Below, in pieces: positions 19,022-29,711 of a stretch of 64,000 nt of DNA. Numbering within the stretch: the first letter of the stretch is position 1; the number at the start of each line of letters is the position of its first letter. The notes under the pieces were generated by a model. That model was given only the letters and a program-made list of their open reading frames with translations. It searched no databases and had not been told where the DNA came from. The DNA comes from Geobacillus icigianus (GTDB taxonomy: Bacteria; Bacillota; Bacilli; Bacillales; Anoxybacillaceae). Location of the stretch: assembly GCF_000750005.1 (NCBI RefSeq), contig NZ_JPYA01000162.1, positions 62,001 to 126,000 of the forward strand, given 5' to 3'. The position numbers and the translations under genes are program-made.

Positions 19022-21229
19022 ATGGAAACAAAGAAGCATCGCAACACCCATCGGGGGGCATGGCTGTTGTTTTGCCTGTTCGGCTTGGCTTTCTCGCTCT
19101 TGTTTGCCCGCTTTATCCAGCTCGGATGGACCGGAAAAGCGGAAGGGCACCCGGTGGCGGAAATCGCCGAACAGCAGCGCAAGCAAACGCGGACGCTTGA
19201 GGCGAAGCGCGGCACGATTTTCGACCACAACGGCGGCATTTTGGCCCAAGACGTGCCTTCCTACACGCTTGTCGCGGTGTTGGATCCGAACATGACGACC
19301 GACCCGAACCATCCGCGCCATGTCGTTGATCCGGAAAAAACGGCGAAAAAGCTCGCTCCATTGCTCGGCATGGACGTCGAAAAGGTGAAGCGCATTTTAA
19401 CGAAAAAGGCGAAGCAGGTAGAGTTCGGATCGTATGGCCGCAACATCAGCTTTGAGCTGAAGCGGAAAATTGAAGCGCTCGACCTGCCGGGCATCGCTTT
19501 CATCCGCGATACGACCCGGTTTTATCCGAACGGCACGTTCGCTTCGTATGTGGTCGGCTACGCGCAAAAAAACGAGCATAACGACACGGTCGGCCAAATG
19601 GGCATCGAAAAACAGCTTGACCGCTATTTGCGGGAAAAAGACGGCTATGTATCTTTCGACGGCGATGCGAACGGGTTTCGCCTTCCGGGGGGAAAGGAGC
19701 ATATCGTCAAGCCGAACAACGGCGCGAATGTGTATTTAACGATCGATGAAAAAATTCAAACGTTTTTGGAAGACGCTATGAACGGCGTTGAAAAACAATA
19801 TAGGCCGAAAAAGATGATCGCCATTGTCGCCGATCCGAAAACGGGGAAAATTTTGGCTATGGCGACTCGCCCGAGCTTTGATCCTAACAAGCGCAACATC
19901 ACCAACTTTTTCAATGACGCCATCTCCTATCCGTACGAACCGGGCTCGACGATGAAAGTGTTCACGCTCGCCGCAGCGATTAACGAAGGGGTGTACAACG
20001 GCAATGAAACGTTTCATTCAGGTTCTTATCGAGTCGGGCCGAATATCGTTCGTGACCATAACGATGTCGGTTGGGGAACGATTACGTTCAATGAAGGAGT
20101 GCAGCGTTCCTCGAACGTCGCTTTCTCGATTTTGGTGAAAGAGAAGCTGGGAGAAGACCGGTTTTTGCAATACTTGCACCGCTTCCATTTCGATCAGAAA
20201 ACCGGCATTGACTTGCCGAACGAGGCAGTCGGACAAATTCGCTACCGCTATCCGATCGAACGGATCACGACGGGATTCGGCCAAGGGACATCGGTGACGC
20301 CGATTCAGCAAATCCAGGCGGCAACAGCGATCGCGAACGACGGGAAAATGATGAAGCCGTACGTCATTGAAAAAGTCGTCGATCCGGACAGCGGCAAAGT
20401 CCTCCTTGATCATGAGCCGACGGTGGTCGGCGAACCGATCACGGCGGAAACGGCGCGAAAAGTGCGGGACATTTTAGAGACGGTCGTCACGTCGGAACAC
20501 GGCACCGGCCGTCCTTATCAAATCGAAGGCTACCGCGTCGCCGGCAAAACCGGGACGGCGCAAATTCCGTCCGCCGCCGGCGGCTATTTGACCGGACGGG
20601 AAAACTACATTTTTTCCTTTTTAGGCATGGCGCCGGCCGATGACCCGAAGCTGCTCATGTATGTCGCCGTTCAACAGCCGCACCTCGATGTGACCGAAAC
20701 CGGGGCGGCGCCGGTGTCGCAAATTTTTACAACGGTGATGAAAAGCAGCCTGCAATATTTGCACATTCAACCGGTCGAAGAGAAGCGCACCGAAGAAAAG
20801 GCGGCGCAGCGGCCGCTCGATTCCTTCATCGGCCAGCCGGCGGAACTGGCCGCCAAACAGGTGAAAGAAAGCGGCTATGTCCCGGTCGTGATCGGTCGCG
20901 GCCGCTCCGTTGAAGACCAGCTGCCACAAGCCGGCGAGGACGTGCTCGTGGGCGAGCGAGTTGTGCTCAAGACGGATGGGACCGCCGCGATGCCGGATTT
21001 GCGCGGCTTTTCGCTTCGCGACGCCATGAAAGTGGCCCGCGTTCTCGGATTGCGGCCGAGCACCAAAGGAAGCGGCTACGTCATCAGCCAAAGTATTCGC
21101 CCGGGGGCGGAAGTGCGCAAAGGAGATTACTTGATCGTCGAGCTCGCTCCGCCGCGCCAGTGGGAGGAAGCGGCGGCGAGAAAGGCGAAGGAGGCAGCGG
21201 AACGAAAAGACGACGGCCCGCATGAATGA
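19022..21229 (+). CDS. pbpB: Penicillin-binding protein 2B (septal transpeptidase)
   Basis: 735 residues. One N-terminal membrane segment (about 13-33), a pedestal domain with TLEAKRGTIFDHNGG, and a class B transpeptidase domain with SxxK in EPGSTMKVF (Ser309), SSN near residue 362 and KTGTAQ near residue 510. Two PASTA repeats follow at the C-terminus, ending in a charged tail. It crosslinks septal peptidoglycan and is essential in B. subtilis. It starts six bases after ftsL. Confidence 0.95.
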   Translation: METKKHRNTHRGAWLLFCLFGLAFSLLFARFIQLGWTGKAEGHPVAEIAEQQRKQTRTLEAKRGTIFDHNGGILAQDVPSYTLVAVLDPNMTTDPNHPRHVVDPEKTAKKLAPLLGMDVEKVKRILTKKAKQVEFGSYGRNISFELKRKIEALDLPGIAFIRDTTRFYPNGTFASYVVGYAQKNEHNDTVGQMGIEKQLDRYLREKDGYVSFDGDANGFRLPGGKEHIVKPNNGANVYLTIDEKIQTFLEDAMNGVEKQYRPKKMIAIVADPKTGKILAMATRPSFDPNKRNITNFFNDAISYPYEPGSTMKVFTLAAAINEGVYNGNETFHSGSYRVGPNIVRDHNDVGWGTITFNEGVQRSSNVAFSILVKEKLGEDRFLQYLHRFHFDQKTGIDLPNEAVGQIRYRYPIERITTGFGQGTSVTPIQQIQAATAIANDGKMMKPYVIEKVVDPDSGKVLLDHEPTVVGEPITAETARKVRDILETVVTSEHGTGRPYQIEGYRVAGKTGTAQIPSAAGGYLTGRENYIFSFLGMAPADDPKLLMYVAVQQPHLDVTETGAAPVSQIFTTVMKSSLQYLHIQPVEEKRTEEKAAQRPLDSFIGQPAELAAKQVKESGYVPVVIGRGRSVEDQLPQAGEDVLVGERVVLKTDGTAAMPDLRGFSLRDAMKVARVLGLRPSTKGSGYVISQSIRPGAEVRKGDYLIVELAPPRQWEEAAARKAKEAAERKDDGPHE

Positions 21230-21301
21230 TTTTTTGCCGTTCTACAACGGGGCGTACAAGCATATAGTGGAACGAGCCCACGATAAAGGAGGTTCCGCCA
21301 T

Positions 21302-23221
21302 ATGCGCGTATCGTACGTGACCGTGCGCAAGCGGTTGACGATCGTCTTTTTGACCGGAATTTTGATTTTTGCGATTATCGATCTTCGTCTTGGCTACGTC
21401 CAATTTTGGCTCGGCGATCTGTTAGCGGAACGGGCGAAAGGGCTGTGGGGCAGGAACATTCCGTTTGAGCCGAAGCGCGGCGAAATTTTGGATCGCAATG
21501 GCGTCCCGTTGGCGACCAACATGAGCGCGCCGACGGTGTACGTCATTCCCCGACAAGTGAAAAACCCAGCGCAGGCAGCGGAAAAATTGGCGCAGGCATT
21601 GGGGGGCTCCGTCGAATCGATCTATAAACAAATCACGCAACCAACATCGATCGTCCGTCTCAAAGAAGGGCGGAAAATTTCCAATGAAAAGGCGGCGGAT
21701 GTGCGCGCTCTCGATCTCGACGGCGTGTATATTGCCGAAGACACGAAGCGCTATTACCCGTTTGGCAGCTATTTGTCACATGTGCTCGGCTTCACCGGCA
21801 TCGACAATCAAGGGCTCACCGGGCTTGAGCTGTATTATGATAAGGAGCTGAGCGGCGAGCGTGGATCGGTGCAGTTTTACTCCGATGCCAAAGGCCGGCG
21901 CATGCCCGACATGGCGGATGATTATACGCCGCCGACCGACGGCTTGAATTTGGTGTTGACGATCGATTCGCGCATTCAGACGATCGTCGAACGGGAGCTC
22001 GACATTGCGGAGGCGAAATACAATCCCGATGGCATCATTGCTATTGCCATGAACCCGAACACCGGCGAAGTTTTGGCGATGGCGAGCCGCCCGACTTTCG
22101 ACCCGTCCAACTACCGCAACGTTCCGCCGGAAATTTACAACCGCAACTTGCCGATTTGGAGTACATATGAACCGGGATCCACGTTCAAAATCATTACGCT
22201 GGCCGCGGCGCTGGAAGAGCACAAAGTGAACTTGCTGAAAGACCATTTCTTTGATCCGGGGTATGCGAAAGTCGCCGGCGCTACGCTCCGTTGTTGGAAA
22301 AAAGGCGGCCACGGAGAGCAGACGTTTTTGGAAGTCGTGCAAAATTCGTGCAACCCAGGATTTGTCGAGTTGGGGGAACGGTTAGGGAAAGAGACGTTGT
22401 TTAAGTATATTAAGCAATTCGGGTTTGGCGAGAAAACCGGCATTGATTTGCAAGGGGAAGGAACGGGCATTTTATTTGATTTAAAACGAGTCGGGCCGGT
22501 GGAGCTGGCGACGACGGCGTTCGGCCAAGGGGTGTCGGTGACGCCGATTCAGCAGGTGGCCGCTGTATCGGCGGCGATCAACGGCGGCATTTTGTACACG
22601 CCATACGTCGCCAAGCAATGGGTTGACCCGGAGACGGGGGAAATCGTGCGCCGCAATACCCCGAAGGCAAAACGGCGCGTCATTTCCGAGGAAACATCCA
22701 AACAAGTCCGGTACGCGCTTGAGAGCGTCGTCGCGCAAGGAACAGGGAAAAAGGCGTATGTCGAAGGCTACCGCGTCGGCGGGAAAACCGGAACGGCGCA
22801 GAAGGCGCAAGGCGGCCGCTATTTGCAAAACAATCATATCGTATCGTTCATCGGCTTTGCTCCGGCGGACGATCCGCAGCTCGTCGTCTACGTGGCGGTT
22901 GACAATCCGAAAGGGACCGTTCAGTTTGGCGGCACGGTGGCGGCGCCGATCGTAGGGAAAATCATGGAAGATAGCTTGCGCACGATCGGAGTGAAGCCGC
23001 GTCCGGATCAATTGGAAAAAGAGCGTGATTGGAACGAGCCGAAAGTGATTGAAGTGCCGAACTTGATCGGGTTGACAAAAAAAGATTTGCAAGAACAGCT
23101 TTTTGACTTAAAATTAGATGTTAGTGGCGAAGGGGATGTCGTGGTCGAACAATCTCCAGAGCCGGGAGCGAGAGTAAAAGAAGGCTCGACCATCCGCATT
23201 TATTTCGCAAAAGAACGGTAA
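21302..23221 (+). CDS. spoVD: Sporulation transpeptidase SpoVD
   Basis: 639 residues; AAAGGAGGTTCC precedes ATG. N-terminal membrane segment (about 12-30), class B PBP domain with Ser293 in EPGSTFKII and KTGTAQ, and one C-terminal PASTA domain. Two cysteines, Cys331 (RCWKKGG) and Cys350 (SCNPGF, in the SxN-type motif), match the pair that in B. subtilis SpoVD forms a redox switch reduced by StoA. It makes spore cortex peptidoglycan, probably with SpoVE, found downstream. Confidence 0.95.
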   Translation: MRVSYVTVRKRLTIVFLTGILIFAIIDLRLGYVQFWLGDLLAERAKGLWGRNIPFEPKRGEILDRNGVPLATNMSAPTVYVIPRQVKNPAQAAEKLAQALGGSVESIYKQITQPTSIVRLKEGRKISNEKAADVRALDLDGVYIAEDTKRYYPFGSYLSHVLGFTGIDNQGLTGLELYYDKELSGERGSVQFYSDAKGRRMPDMADDYTPPTDGLNLVLTIDSRIQTIVERELDIAEAKYNPDGIIAIAMNPNTGEVLAMASRPTFDPSNYRNVPPEIYNRNLPIWSTYEPGSTFKIITLAAALEEHKVNLLKDHFFDPGYAKVAGATLRCWKKGGHGEQTFLEVVQNSCNPGFVELGERLGKETLFKYIKQFGFGEKTGIDLQGEGTGILFDLKRVGPVELATTAFGQGVSVTPIQQVAAVSAAINGGILYTPYVAKQWVDPETGEIVRRNTPKAKRRVISEETSKQVRYALESVVAQGTGKKAYVEGYRVGGKTGTAQKAQGGRYLQNNHIVSFIGFAPADDPQLVVYVAVDNPKGTVQFGGTVAAPIVGKIMEDSLRTIGVKPRPDQLEKERDWNEPKVIEVPNLIGLTKKDLQEQLFDLKLDVSGEGDVVVEQSPEPGARVKEGSTIRIYFAKER

Positions 23222-23333
23222 AGGGATCGGGCAAGGGGCGGCCGATGCGATGACACGTCGGGTTGGCTGTGCCCCTTTTTCCGCTGTCCGCATCGTTCGG
23301 CAGACGATTTCGATGGGAAAGGAATGGACCAAC

Positions 23334-24803
23334 ATGAAGCTGCTGACATTATTGTCCCGTTTGCCTAGTTTTTGGACGCATTGCGGGGGAAACCCGGATA
23401 TCGTTGCGCTCGAAATGGATTCGCGCCGCGTCCAGCCTGGCTCTCTCTTTTTTTGCCTGAAGGGATTTACGGTTGACGGCCACGATTTTGCCGCTGAGGC
23501 GGCGGCGCGCGGCGCGGCGGCTATGGTCGCTGAGCGGCCGCTTCCGGTTGACGTTCCGGTCGTGGTCGTGCCGGATAGCCGGCGGGCGATGGCCATATTG
23601 GCGGATGCGTTTTATGGACAGCCGACCCATCGCCTTCATTTGGTGGGCGTGACGGGCACAAACGGCAAAACGACGACGACTTCGATCATTGAACAGATTG
23701 CCAGATACAACGGCAAAAAGACGGGGCTGATCGGCACGGTGCAGATCAAAATCGGCGACCGCTCTTATCCGTCGGTGAATACGACGCCGGAGTCGCTTAT
23801 GCTGCAGCGCACGTTCAAACAAATGGTGGATGAAGGGGTCGAGTTCGCCGCGATGGAAGTATCGTCGCACGCGCTGCACCAAGGACGGGTGCACGGCTGC
23901 GACTATGATGTGGCCGTCTTTACGAATTTGACGCAAGACCATCTCGATTATCATGGGACGATGGAAGAGTATCGAAATGCCAAAGGGCTGTTGTTTGCCC
24001 AGCTCGGCAACCGCTATGACGAACAGCGCCCCAAATTTGCCGTTTTGAATCATGACGATCCGGTTTCGCAATATTATAAACATATGACGGCAGCGCCGAT
24101 CATCACTTACGGGATAAACGAAAAAAGCGATGTGACGGCGGAAGACATTCGCATGACCCCAAGCGGAATGGTGTTTCGGCTTTGCACGCCGCATGGGGCG
24201 GCCGCGGTCGAAACGAAGCTCGTCGGGGCGTTCAATGTATATAATATTCTTGCCGCCGCTTCCGCTTGCCTCGCTTCCGGTTTTCCGCTGGAAGCGATCG
24301 CCGCTGCGCTCGCTGCTGTCGAGCCGGTACCGGGACGCTTTGAAACGGTTGATGAAGGGCAACCCTTTACGGTCATCGTCGATTACGCCCATACGCCGGA
24401 CAGTCTAGAAAACGCCTTGAAAACGGTGCGCCAGTTTGCGAAGCGGAACGTCTATGTCGTCATCGGCTGCGGCGGTGATCGTGACCGGTCGAAGCGGCCG
24501 CTGATGGCGCGGGCGGCGGTGCAATTCGCCGATCTAGCCATTTTCACTTCCGACAATCCGCGTTCGGAAGACCCGAAGCAAATTTTGCGCGACATGGAAG
24601 CGGGAGTCGAGCCTAGCATGGGAGCGTATGTGACGATCTCCGACCGGAAAGAGGCGATTCGCTATGCGGTGCACAACGCCCAGGAAGGGGACGTTGTCCT
24701 GATCGCCGGCAAAGGGCATGAAACGTACCAAATCATCGGCGATGACGTGATTGAGTTTGACGATCGCGCCGTCGCCCGAATGGCGCTGAAGGAGAGAGGA
24801 TGA
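23334..24803 (+). CDS. murE: UDP-MurNAc-L-Ala-D-Glu:meso-diaminopimelate ligase MurE
   Basis: 489 residues. The start MKLLTLLS aligns with B. subtilis MurE; the longer open frame upstream (from 23250) lacks a good SD. Mur ligase features: [13 protein letters not shown]-loop (near residue 110), the carbamylated-lysine region and the DNPRSEDP motif, which marks use of meso-diaminopimelate rather than lysine. It adds the third residue of the wall peptide. Its stop overlaps the next start (ATGA). Confidence 0.95.
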   Translation: MKLLTLLSRLPSFWTHCGGNPDIVALEMDSRRVQPGSLFFCLKGFTVDGHDFAAEAAARGAAAMVAERPLPVDVPVVVVPDSRRAMAILADAFYGQPTHRLHLVGVTGTNGKTTTTSIIEQIARYNGKKTGLIGTVQIKIGDRSYPSVNTTPESLMLQRTFKQMVDEGVEFAAMEVSSHALHQGRVHGCDYDVAVFTNLTQDHLDYHGTMEEYRNAKGLLFAQLGNRYDEQRPKFAVLNHDDPVSQYYKHMTAAPIITYGINEKSDVTAEDIRMTPSGMVFRLCTPHGAAAVETKLVGAFNVYNILAAASACLASGFPLEAIAAALAAVEPVPGRFETVDEGQPFTVIVDYAHTPDSLENALKTVRQFAKRNVYVVIGCGGDRDRSKRPLMARAAVQFADLAIFTSDNPRSEDPKQILRDMEAGVEPSMGAYVTISDRKEAIRYAVHNAQEGDVVLIAGKGHETYQIIGDDVIEFDDRAVARMALKERG

Positions 24804-25255
24804 CGATGATCGCGTATACGATGGTGAAATCGGTGGCAACGGAGGCACGCGGAATTGCCGATGAAACGATTCGCTTCCATGCCGTATTTGTCGATCCGAC
24901 AAGACGAGTGAAAAAAGGATTGTTTGTGCCGCTCGAAAACGGGGCGGAAACGTTGAAACTGGCGATTGAACATGGCGCGATCGGCGCGTTTTGGCGGCTT
25001 GGCGACCCGCTGCCGCGCTACATTCCGAACCAGTTTCCGCTCTTTTTCGTCCCATCGCCGCTGGAAGCGGCGGCCGCCCTGTTTGCGCGCTATGTGGAGC
25101 AGTCCGGCGCCGCCGGGGAAGCGGAGTTTTTCTTCACCCTTCCCGATGGCGCCTCAGTGGATGAGGACGTTCGCCGCCGGCTCGCCGACTTGCAGAAGCG
25201 GTGGCTGAACGTGCGGCCGGCTAAAGGATGTGAAGACGTATGCGAGAGCCAATGA
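24800..25255 (+). CDS. Short MurF N-terminal-domain-like protein
   Basis: 151 residues, overlapping murE by ATGA and mraY by 16 bases, so clearly a translated member of the operon. Residues about 20-95 look like the UDP-binding N-terminal domain of Mur[18 protein letters not shown] resembles its SRKVKPGDLFVAL-type motif, followed by [11 protein letters not shown] and a helix [10 protein letters not shown]. The P-loop (GTNGKTT) domain and ligase C-terminal domain are entirely missing. A complete murF is expected elsewhere on the chromosome. It could be a decayed murF or a small regulator or UDP-precursor binder. B. subtilis has no gene here. Confidence 0.75.
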   Translation: MTMIAYTMVKSVATEARGIADETIRFHAVFVDPTRRVKKGLFVPLENGAETLKLAIEHGAIGAFWRLGDPLPRYIPNQFPLFFVPSPLEAAAALFARYVEQSGAAGEAEFFFTLPDGASVDEDVRRRLADLQKRWLNVRPAKGCEDVCESQ

Positions 25256-26214
25256 TCATCATGGCCATGGCGGTTTCCTTTTTCGTCACCGTCATTTTGT
25301 CGCCGCTCGTAATCCCGTTTTTGCGCCGGTTGAAGTTTGGACAAAGCATTCGCGAAGAAGGGCCGAAGTCGCATCAAAAAAAATCAGGTACCCCAACGAT
25401 GGGGGGAATCATGATTTTGGCGGCGATTGCGGTGACGACCGTATGGGTGGCGCCCCATTTCACCTCCGTATCCACAGGGACGTACTTATTGTTGTTCGTC
25501 ACCATCGGCTATGGGGCGCTCGGTTTGCTCGATGATTTGATCAAAGTGGTGATGAAGCGGAACCTTGGCTTGACGAGCCGGCAAAAATTTATCGGCCAGC
25601 TCGTCATTGCGGCGGTCTTTTTTGCCGTTTACCGTCAAAGCGGATTTTCCACCGCGCTACATATTCCTGGCACCGATCGGTCGGTCGAGCTAGGTGTGGC
25701 TTATGGGGTGCTGCTGTTGTTCATGCTTGTCGGCAGCTCCAACGCCGTCAATTTGACGGACGGGCTTGACGGACTGCTCGCAGGGACGGCGGCGATCGCT
25801 TTCGGAGCTTACGCGGTGCTGGCTTGGAATCAGGGGCAGTACGACATCGCTGTCTTTTGCGTGGCCGTTGTCGGGGCGGTGCTCGGCTTTTTGGTGTTTA
25901 ATGCCCATCCCGCGAAAGTGTTCATGGGCGATACCGGTTCGCTGGCGCTTGGCGGCGCGATTGCGGCCGTTGCCGCTTTGACGAAACTGGAGCTATTGCT
26001 TGTCGTCATCGGCGGGGTGTTTGTCATTGAGACGCTGTCGGTCATCATTCAAGTCGCTTCGTTCAAAATGACCGGCAAGCGCGTGTTCCGCATGAGCCCG
26101 CTTCATCACCATTATGAGCTTGTCGGTTGGTCGGAATGGCGCATTGTCGTCACATTTTGGACGGTCGGGCTGTTATTCGCCATGTTAGGAATTTATATCG
26201 AGGTGTGGATGTAA
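25240..26214 (+). CDS. mraY: Phospho-MurNAc-pentapeptide transferase MraY
   Basis: 324 residues with ten hydrophobic segments. Diagnostic motifs: [16 protein letters not shown] (near residue 40), the aspartate-rich LLDDLIK (near residue 95) and NLTDGLDGL (near residue 172), and the C-terminal [10 protein letters not shown]. It moves the MurNAc-pentapeptide from UDP to undecaprenyl phosphate, forming lipid I in the membrane. Confidence 0.97.
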   Translation: MREPMIIMAMAVSFFVTVILSPLVIPFLRRLKFGQSIREEGPKSHQKKSGTPTMGGIMILAAIAVTTVWVAPHFTSVSTGTYLLLFVTIGYGALGLLDDLIKVVMKRNLGLTSRQKFIGQLVIAAVFFAVYRQSGFSTALHIPGTDRSVELGVAYGVLLLFMLVGSSNAVNLTDGLDGLLAGTAAIAFGAYAVLAWNQGQYDIAVFCVAVVGAVLGFLVFNAHPAKVFMGDTGSLALGGAIAAVAALTKLELLLVVIGGVFVIETLSVIIQVASFKMTGKRVFRMSPLHHHYELVGWSEWRIVVTFWTVGLLFAMLGIYIEVWM

Positions 26215-27570
26215 TTGAAACCGACTCTGTCTTATCAACATCGTCGTGTGCTGGTCATTGGATTAGCGAAAAGCGGAGTGGCGGCGGCGCGGCTGCTTGT
26301 GGAGCTGGGCGCCGATGTGGTTGTCAATGACCAAAAGTCGCTTTCCGAAAATGCCGAGGCTCAAAAGTTGAAAGAGCTTGGCGTCCGCGTCGTTTGCGGC
26401 GGACACCCGCTCGAGCTGCTCGATGAGCCGTTTGATCTTGTCGTGAAAAACCCGGGCATTCCGTACACGAACCCGATGGTGAAACGGGCGTTGGAAAAAG
26501 GGCTGCCGGTTGTCACCGAAGTGGAGCTTGCCTACCACATTTCCGAAGGGCCGTTGATCGGCATCACCGGCTCGAATGGAAAAACGACGACGACGACGCT
26601 CATTTATGAAATGTTAAAAGCGGACGGAAAAGATCCGCTGCTTGCTGGCAACATCGGCCTTGTCGCCTGTGAAGTGGCGAGAGAGGCAAAGCCGGGACAA
26701 TGGCTCGTCACCGAGCTGTCTTCGTTTCAGCTCGCCGGCATTGATCAGTTCCGGCCGGCCATTGCGGTATTGCTCAACATTTTTGACGCGCATTTGGATT
26801 ATCATGGAACGAAAGAGGCGTACGTGGCGGCGAAGGCCAACATTTTCCGCAACCAGACGGAGCGCGATTACGCCGTCGTCAATGCCGATGATCCGATTGT
26901 GATGGCCGCCGCTTCGTCGATTCGGGCGCAAAAAGTGCTGTTTTCGGCGACGAAACCTCTCGGCGAAGGAGCGTACGTTCAAGACGGCGCCGTCTATTGG
27001 AATGGCGAGCCCGTCATTCCGATCGCCGACATCGTCCTTCCAGGTCAGCACAATTTGGAGAATATCACCGCGGCGGTGGCGGCCGCCAAGTTGGCCGGCG
27101 CCAGCCATGAGGCGATCCGCCGGGTGCTGGCGACGTTTTCCGGCGTCAAACACCGCCTTCAGTATGTGGCCGAAGTCGCCGGCCGACGGTTTTACAACGA
27201 CTCGAAGGCGACGAACATCTTGGCGACGCAAAAGGCGCTCTCGGCGTTCGCTGGCGAGCCGGTCGTTTTGCTCGCTGGCGGGCTTGACCGCGGCAATGAG
27301 TTTGATGATCTTCTCCCATATTTGCAACGGGTGAAGGCCGTTGTACTGTTCGGCCAGACGGCGGCCAAAATCGGTCGCATCGCCCAACAAGCGGGAATAG
27401 AAACGATCCGATATGTCGATAATGTGGAAAAAGCCGTCCCGGTTGCTTTCGAGCTTTCCGAACCGGGCGACGTCATTTTGCTCTCTCCGGCCTGCGCCAG
27501 CTGGGATCAATACAAAACTTTCGAGGAGAGAGGGGACATTTTTATCAACGCCGTGCATAAGTTGAAATAG
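26215..27570 (+). CDS. murD: UDP-MurNAc-L-alanine:D-glutamate ligase MurD
   Basis: 451 residues, TTG start immediately after the mraY stop; the SD lies in the mraY 3' end. N-terminal Rossmann motif [11 protein letters not shown], central P-loop [11 protein letters not shown] (near residue 118), and the C-terminal domain with YNDSKATN and LLAGGLDRG. It adds D-glutamate, the second residue of the peptide stem. Its stop codon lies at the edge of a perfect hairpin. Confidence 0.95.
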   Translation: MKPTLSYQHRRVLVIGLAKSGVAAARLLVELGADVVVNDQKSLSENAEAQKLKELGVRVVCGGHPLELLDEPFDLVVKNPGIPYTNPMVKRALEKGLPVVTEVELAYHISEGPLIGITGSNGKTTTTTLIYEMLKADGKDPLLAGNIGLVACEVAREAKPGQWLVTELSSFQLAGIDQFRPAIAVLLNIFDAHLDYHGTKEAYVAAKANIFRNQTERDYAVVNADDPIVMAAASSIRAQKVLFSATKPLGEGAYVQDGAVYWNGEPVIPIADIVLPGQHNLENITAAVAAAKLAGASHEAIRRVLATFSGVKHRLQYVAEVAGRRFYNDSKATNILATQKALSAFAGEPVVLLAGGLDRGNEFDDLLPYLQRVKAVVLFGQTAAKIGRIAQQAGIETIRYVDNVEKAVPVAFELSEPGDVILLSPACASWDQYKTFEERGDIFINAVHKLK

Positions 27571-27596
27571 AGGGAAAGGGACAGCCCTTTCCCTCT
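27569..27596 (+). other. Perfect 12-bp hairpin between murD and spoVE
   Basis: AGAGGGAAAGGG at 27569-27580 pairs with CCCTTTCCCTCT at 27585-27596, with a four-base loop. No T run follows, so it is not a standard terminator. It begins at the murD stop and could protect or process the upstream mRNA, or lower read-through into spoVE. Confidence 0.8.
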
Positions 27597-27623
27597 AGTT
27601 TACAAAAATAGAGGTGTTGGGCA

Positions 27624-28724
27624 TTGCCGCGGAAAAGGTCTGCGCCGGATATTTTGCTCATTCTTTTAACGTTTTCGCTTCTGGCCATCGGGCTGATCAT
27701 GGTGTACAGCGCGAGCGCCATTTGGGCGGAATACAAGTTCAATGATTCGTTTTTCTTTGCCAAGCGCCAGCTGTTGTTCGCAGGTATTGGCGTCATCGCG
27801 ATGTTTTTTGTCATGAACATCGATTATTGGGTATGGCGCGACTGGTCGAAAGTGCTGCTTGGCGTTTGTTTTGTGCTGCTCGTTTTGGTGCTCATTCCCG
27901 GCATCGGCATGGTGCGCAACGGATCGCGCAGCTGGATCGGCGTCGGGGCGTTTTCCATTCAGCCGTCTGAGTTTACGAAGCTCGCCATGATCGCCTTTTT
28001 GGCCAAATATTTATCGGAAAACCAAAAAAAGATTCCTTCGTTCAAACAGGGACTGCTGCCGGCGCTGTTGCTCGTGTTTGCCGCGTTCGGCATGATTATG
28101 CTGCAGCCGGACTTGGGGACGGGAACGGTCATGGTCGGCACTTGTGTGACGATGATTTTCGTCGCCGGCGCCCGCCTCAGCCATTTTGCCGGGCTCGGCA
28201 TCTTGGGGCTCGCCGGGTTTGCCGCCCTTATTTTATCCGCGCCGTACCGGATCAAACGAATTACGTCCTTTTTAAACCCGTGGGAGGACCCGCTCGGAAG
28301 CGGGTTTCAGATCATTCAGTCGCTGTATGCCATCGGGCCGGGCGGTTTGTTTGGTCTCGGGCTCGGGCAAAGCCGGCAAAAGTTTTTTTACTTGCCGGAG
28401 CCGCAAACGGATTTTATTTTCGCCATTTTGGCCGAGGAGCTCGGCTTTATCGGCGGCTCGCTCGTTCTATTGCTTTTTGCCCTTCTCCTCTGGCGCGGGG
28501 TGCGCATCGCTCTTGGTGCACCCGATTTGTACGGCAGCTTTTTGGCGCTTGGCATCGTTTCGATGATCGCCATTCAAGTGATGATCAACATTGGCGTTGT
28601 GACCGGATTAATGCCCGTCACCGGCATCACCCTTCCGTTTTTGAGCTACGGCGGATCATCGCTGACGCTCATGCTTATGGCCATCGGCGTGCTGCTGAAC
28701 ATCAGCCGGCATGCCCGCTATTAG
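27624..28724 (+). CDS. spoVE: SpoVE, SEDS-family glycosyltransferase
   Basis: 366 residues from a TTG with GAGGTG upstream. Ten membrane segments and the SEDS signatures SWIGVGAFSIQPSEFTKL, LQPDLGTGTVM, AILAEELGFIGG and the C-terminal GVVTGLMPVTGITLPFLSYGGSS. SEDS proteins polymerise lipid II; SpoVE acts in the mother cell for the spore cortex with SpoVD. FtsW is the close paralogue, but this cluster position is that of spoVE. Confidence 0.92.
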   Translation: MPRKRSAPDILLILLTFSLLAIGLIMVYSASAIWAEYKFNDSFFFAKRQLLFAGIGVIAMFFVMNIDYWVWRDWSKVLLGVCFVLLVLVLIPGIGMVRNGSRSWIGVGAFSIQPSEFTKLAMIAFLAKYLSENQKKIPSFKQGLLPALLLVFAAFGMIMLQPDLGTGTVMVGTCVTMIFVAGARLSHFAGLGILGLAGFAALILSAPYRIKRITSFLNPWEDPLGSGFQIIQSLYAIGPGGLFGLGLGQSRQKFFYLPEPQTDFIFAILAEELGFIGGSLVLLLFALLLWRGVRIALGAPDLYGSFLALGIVSMIAIQVMINIGVVTGLMPVTGITLPFLSYGGSSLTLMLMAIGVLLNISRHARY

Positions 28725-28727
28725 GCA

Positions 28728-28753
28728 GGCGGCGAAGATCCGCCGCCTTTTTT
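28728..28753 (+). terminator. Terminator of the pbpB-spoVE stretch
   Basis: GGCGGCG at 28728-28734 pairs with CGCCGCC at 28741-28747, then six T. In B. subtilis murG and murB would follow here; they are absent. Confidence 0.92.
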
Positions 28754-28820
28754 GTTCGCCCGCGCGTCGAACAGTGCCGGCAAATGCGGCAAAAACAGGC
28801 TCTCGCTCGCTTTTTGTTTG

Positions 28821-28829
28821 TGATATAAT
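28821..28829 (+). promoter_or_regulatory. Extended -10 promoter of divIB
   Basis: TGATATAAT (TGn plus perfect TATAAT) about 97 bases before divIB and after the spoVE terminator. No -35 consensus. Confidence 0.6.
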
Positions 28830-28925
28830 GAAAACAAATGCAAAAAAACGGCATCGGCCTCATGGGGTGGGCCAACAGACCAACGGCGGAAAGCAGGGCG
28901 TTGGAGAAAGAAAGCGGGGAATGCG

Positions 28926-29711
28926 ATGGAAAAAGGAAAGGTCGTCGTCCTAGAGGATCGCGTGCCAAAGTTGAAAGAGCGGCGTCGTCAAAAAGCGAAC
29001 CGCCGGCTGATTGCGTATTTGTTCTTCTTTTTTCTGGCCATCTTGTGCGTTCTTTATTTCCAATCGCCGTTTAGCGCGGTCAGGCACATTGAAGTGAGCG
29101 GCAACCGCCATTTGTCAGATGAGCGCATCATCAGCCTAAGCGGTGTGACGAAGCGGACAAGCTTTTGGAAAGTGAAGGAACAACAGGTGGAAGCGAACAT
29201 CGCCCGCCATCCGGAAGTGAAAGAGGTAACGGTCAAAAAGCGGCTGCCGCATACGCTTGTCATTCATGTCCGCGAATGGCGGCGGATCGCCTATGTATAC
29301 GATCAGCAAACGTTTTTCCCCCTGCTCGAAAACGGGCGGCTGCTGAAGAAGGAAGGCGTCAAAACGGCGCCGACCGATGCGCCTGTTTTGGTCGGCTGGA
29401 AAAACGGCGACGCCATTGCCGAGATGACGGGACAACTGGCCGAACTGCCGGCCGCCGTGCTTGGCGCCATGTCGGAAATTCATTACAAGCCGACGAAGGA
29501 GTATGAAGACCGCGTCATCGTCTATATGAACGATGGCTATGAGGTGAGCGCGACGATTCGGCGCTTTGCCGACAAGCTGGCGCATTATCCAGCGATTGTC
29601 GCCGCGCTGGACCGAAATGTCAAAGGAGTTATTCATTTGGAAGTCGGCAGCTACTTTGTTCCTTACGATCCGCCGAAAAAGGAGGATGACGATGAAGCGC
29701 CAAGCTCGTAG
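28926..29711 (+). CDS. divIB: Cell division protein DivIB (FtsQ)
   Basis: 261 residues. Charged cytosolic N-terminus (KLKERRRQKANRR), one membrane segment (about 28-48), then the POTRA domain (FSAVRHIEVSGNRHLSDERI) and the beta domain, ending in an acidic tail. DivIB, FtsL and DivIC form a trimer that controls the septal synthase. It heads a group of genes with its own promoter because murG and murB are missing in front of it. It overlaps ylxW by 20 bases. Confidence 0.93.
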   Translation: MEKGKVVVLEDRVPKLKERRRQKANRRLIAYLFFFFLAILCVLYFQSPFSAVRHIEVSGNRHLSDERIISLSGVTKRTSFWKVKEQQVEANIARHPEVKEVTVKKRLPHTLVIHVREWRRIAYVYDQQTFFPLLENGRLLKKEGVKTAPTDAPVLVGWKNGDAIAEMTGQLAELPAAVLGAMSEIHYKPTKEYEDRVIVYMNDGYEVSATIRRFADKLAHYPAIVAALDRNVKGVIHLEVGSYFVPYDPPKKEDDDEAPSS

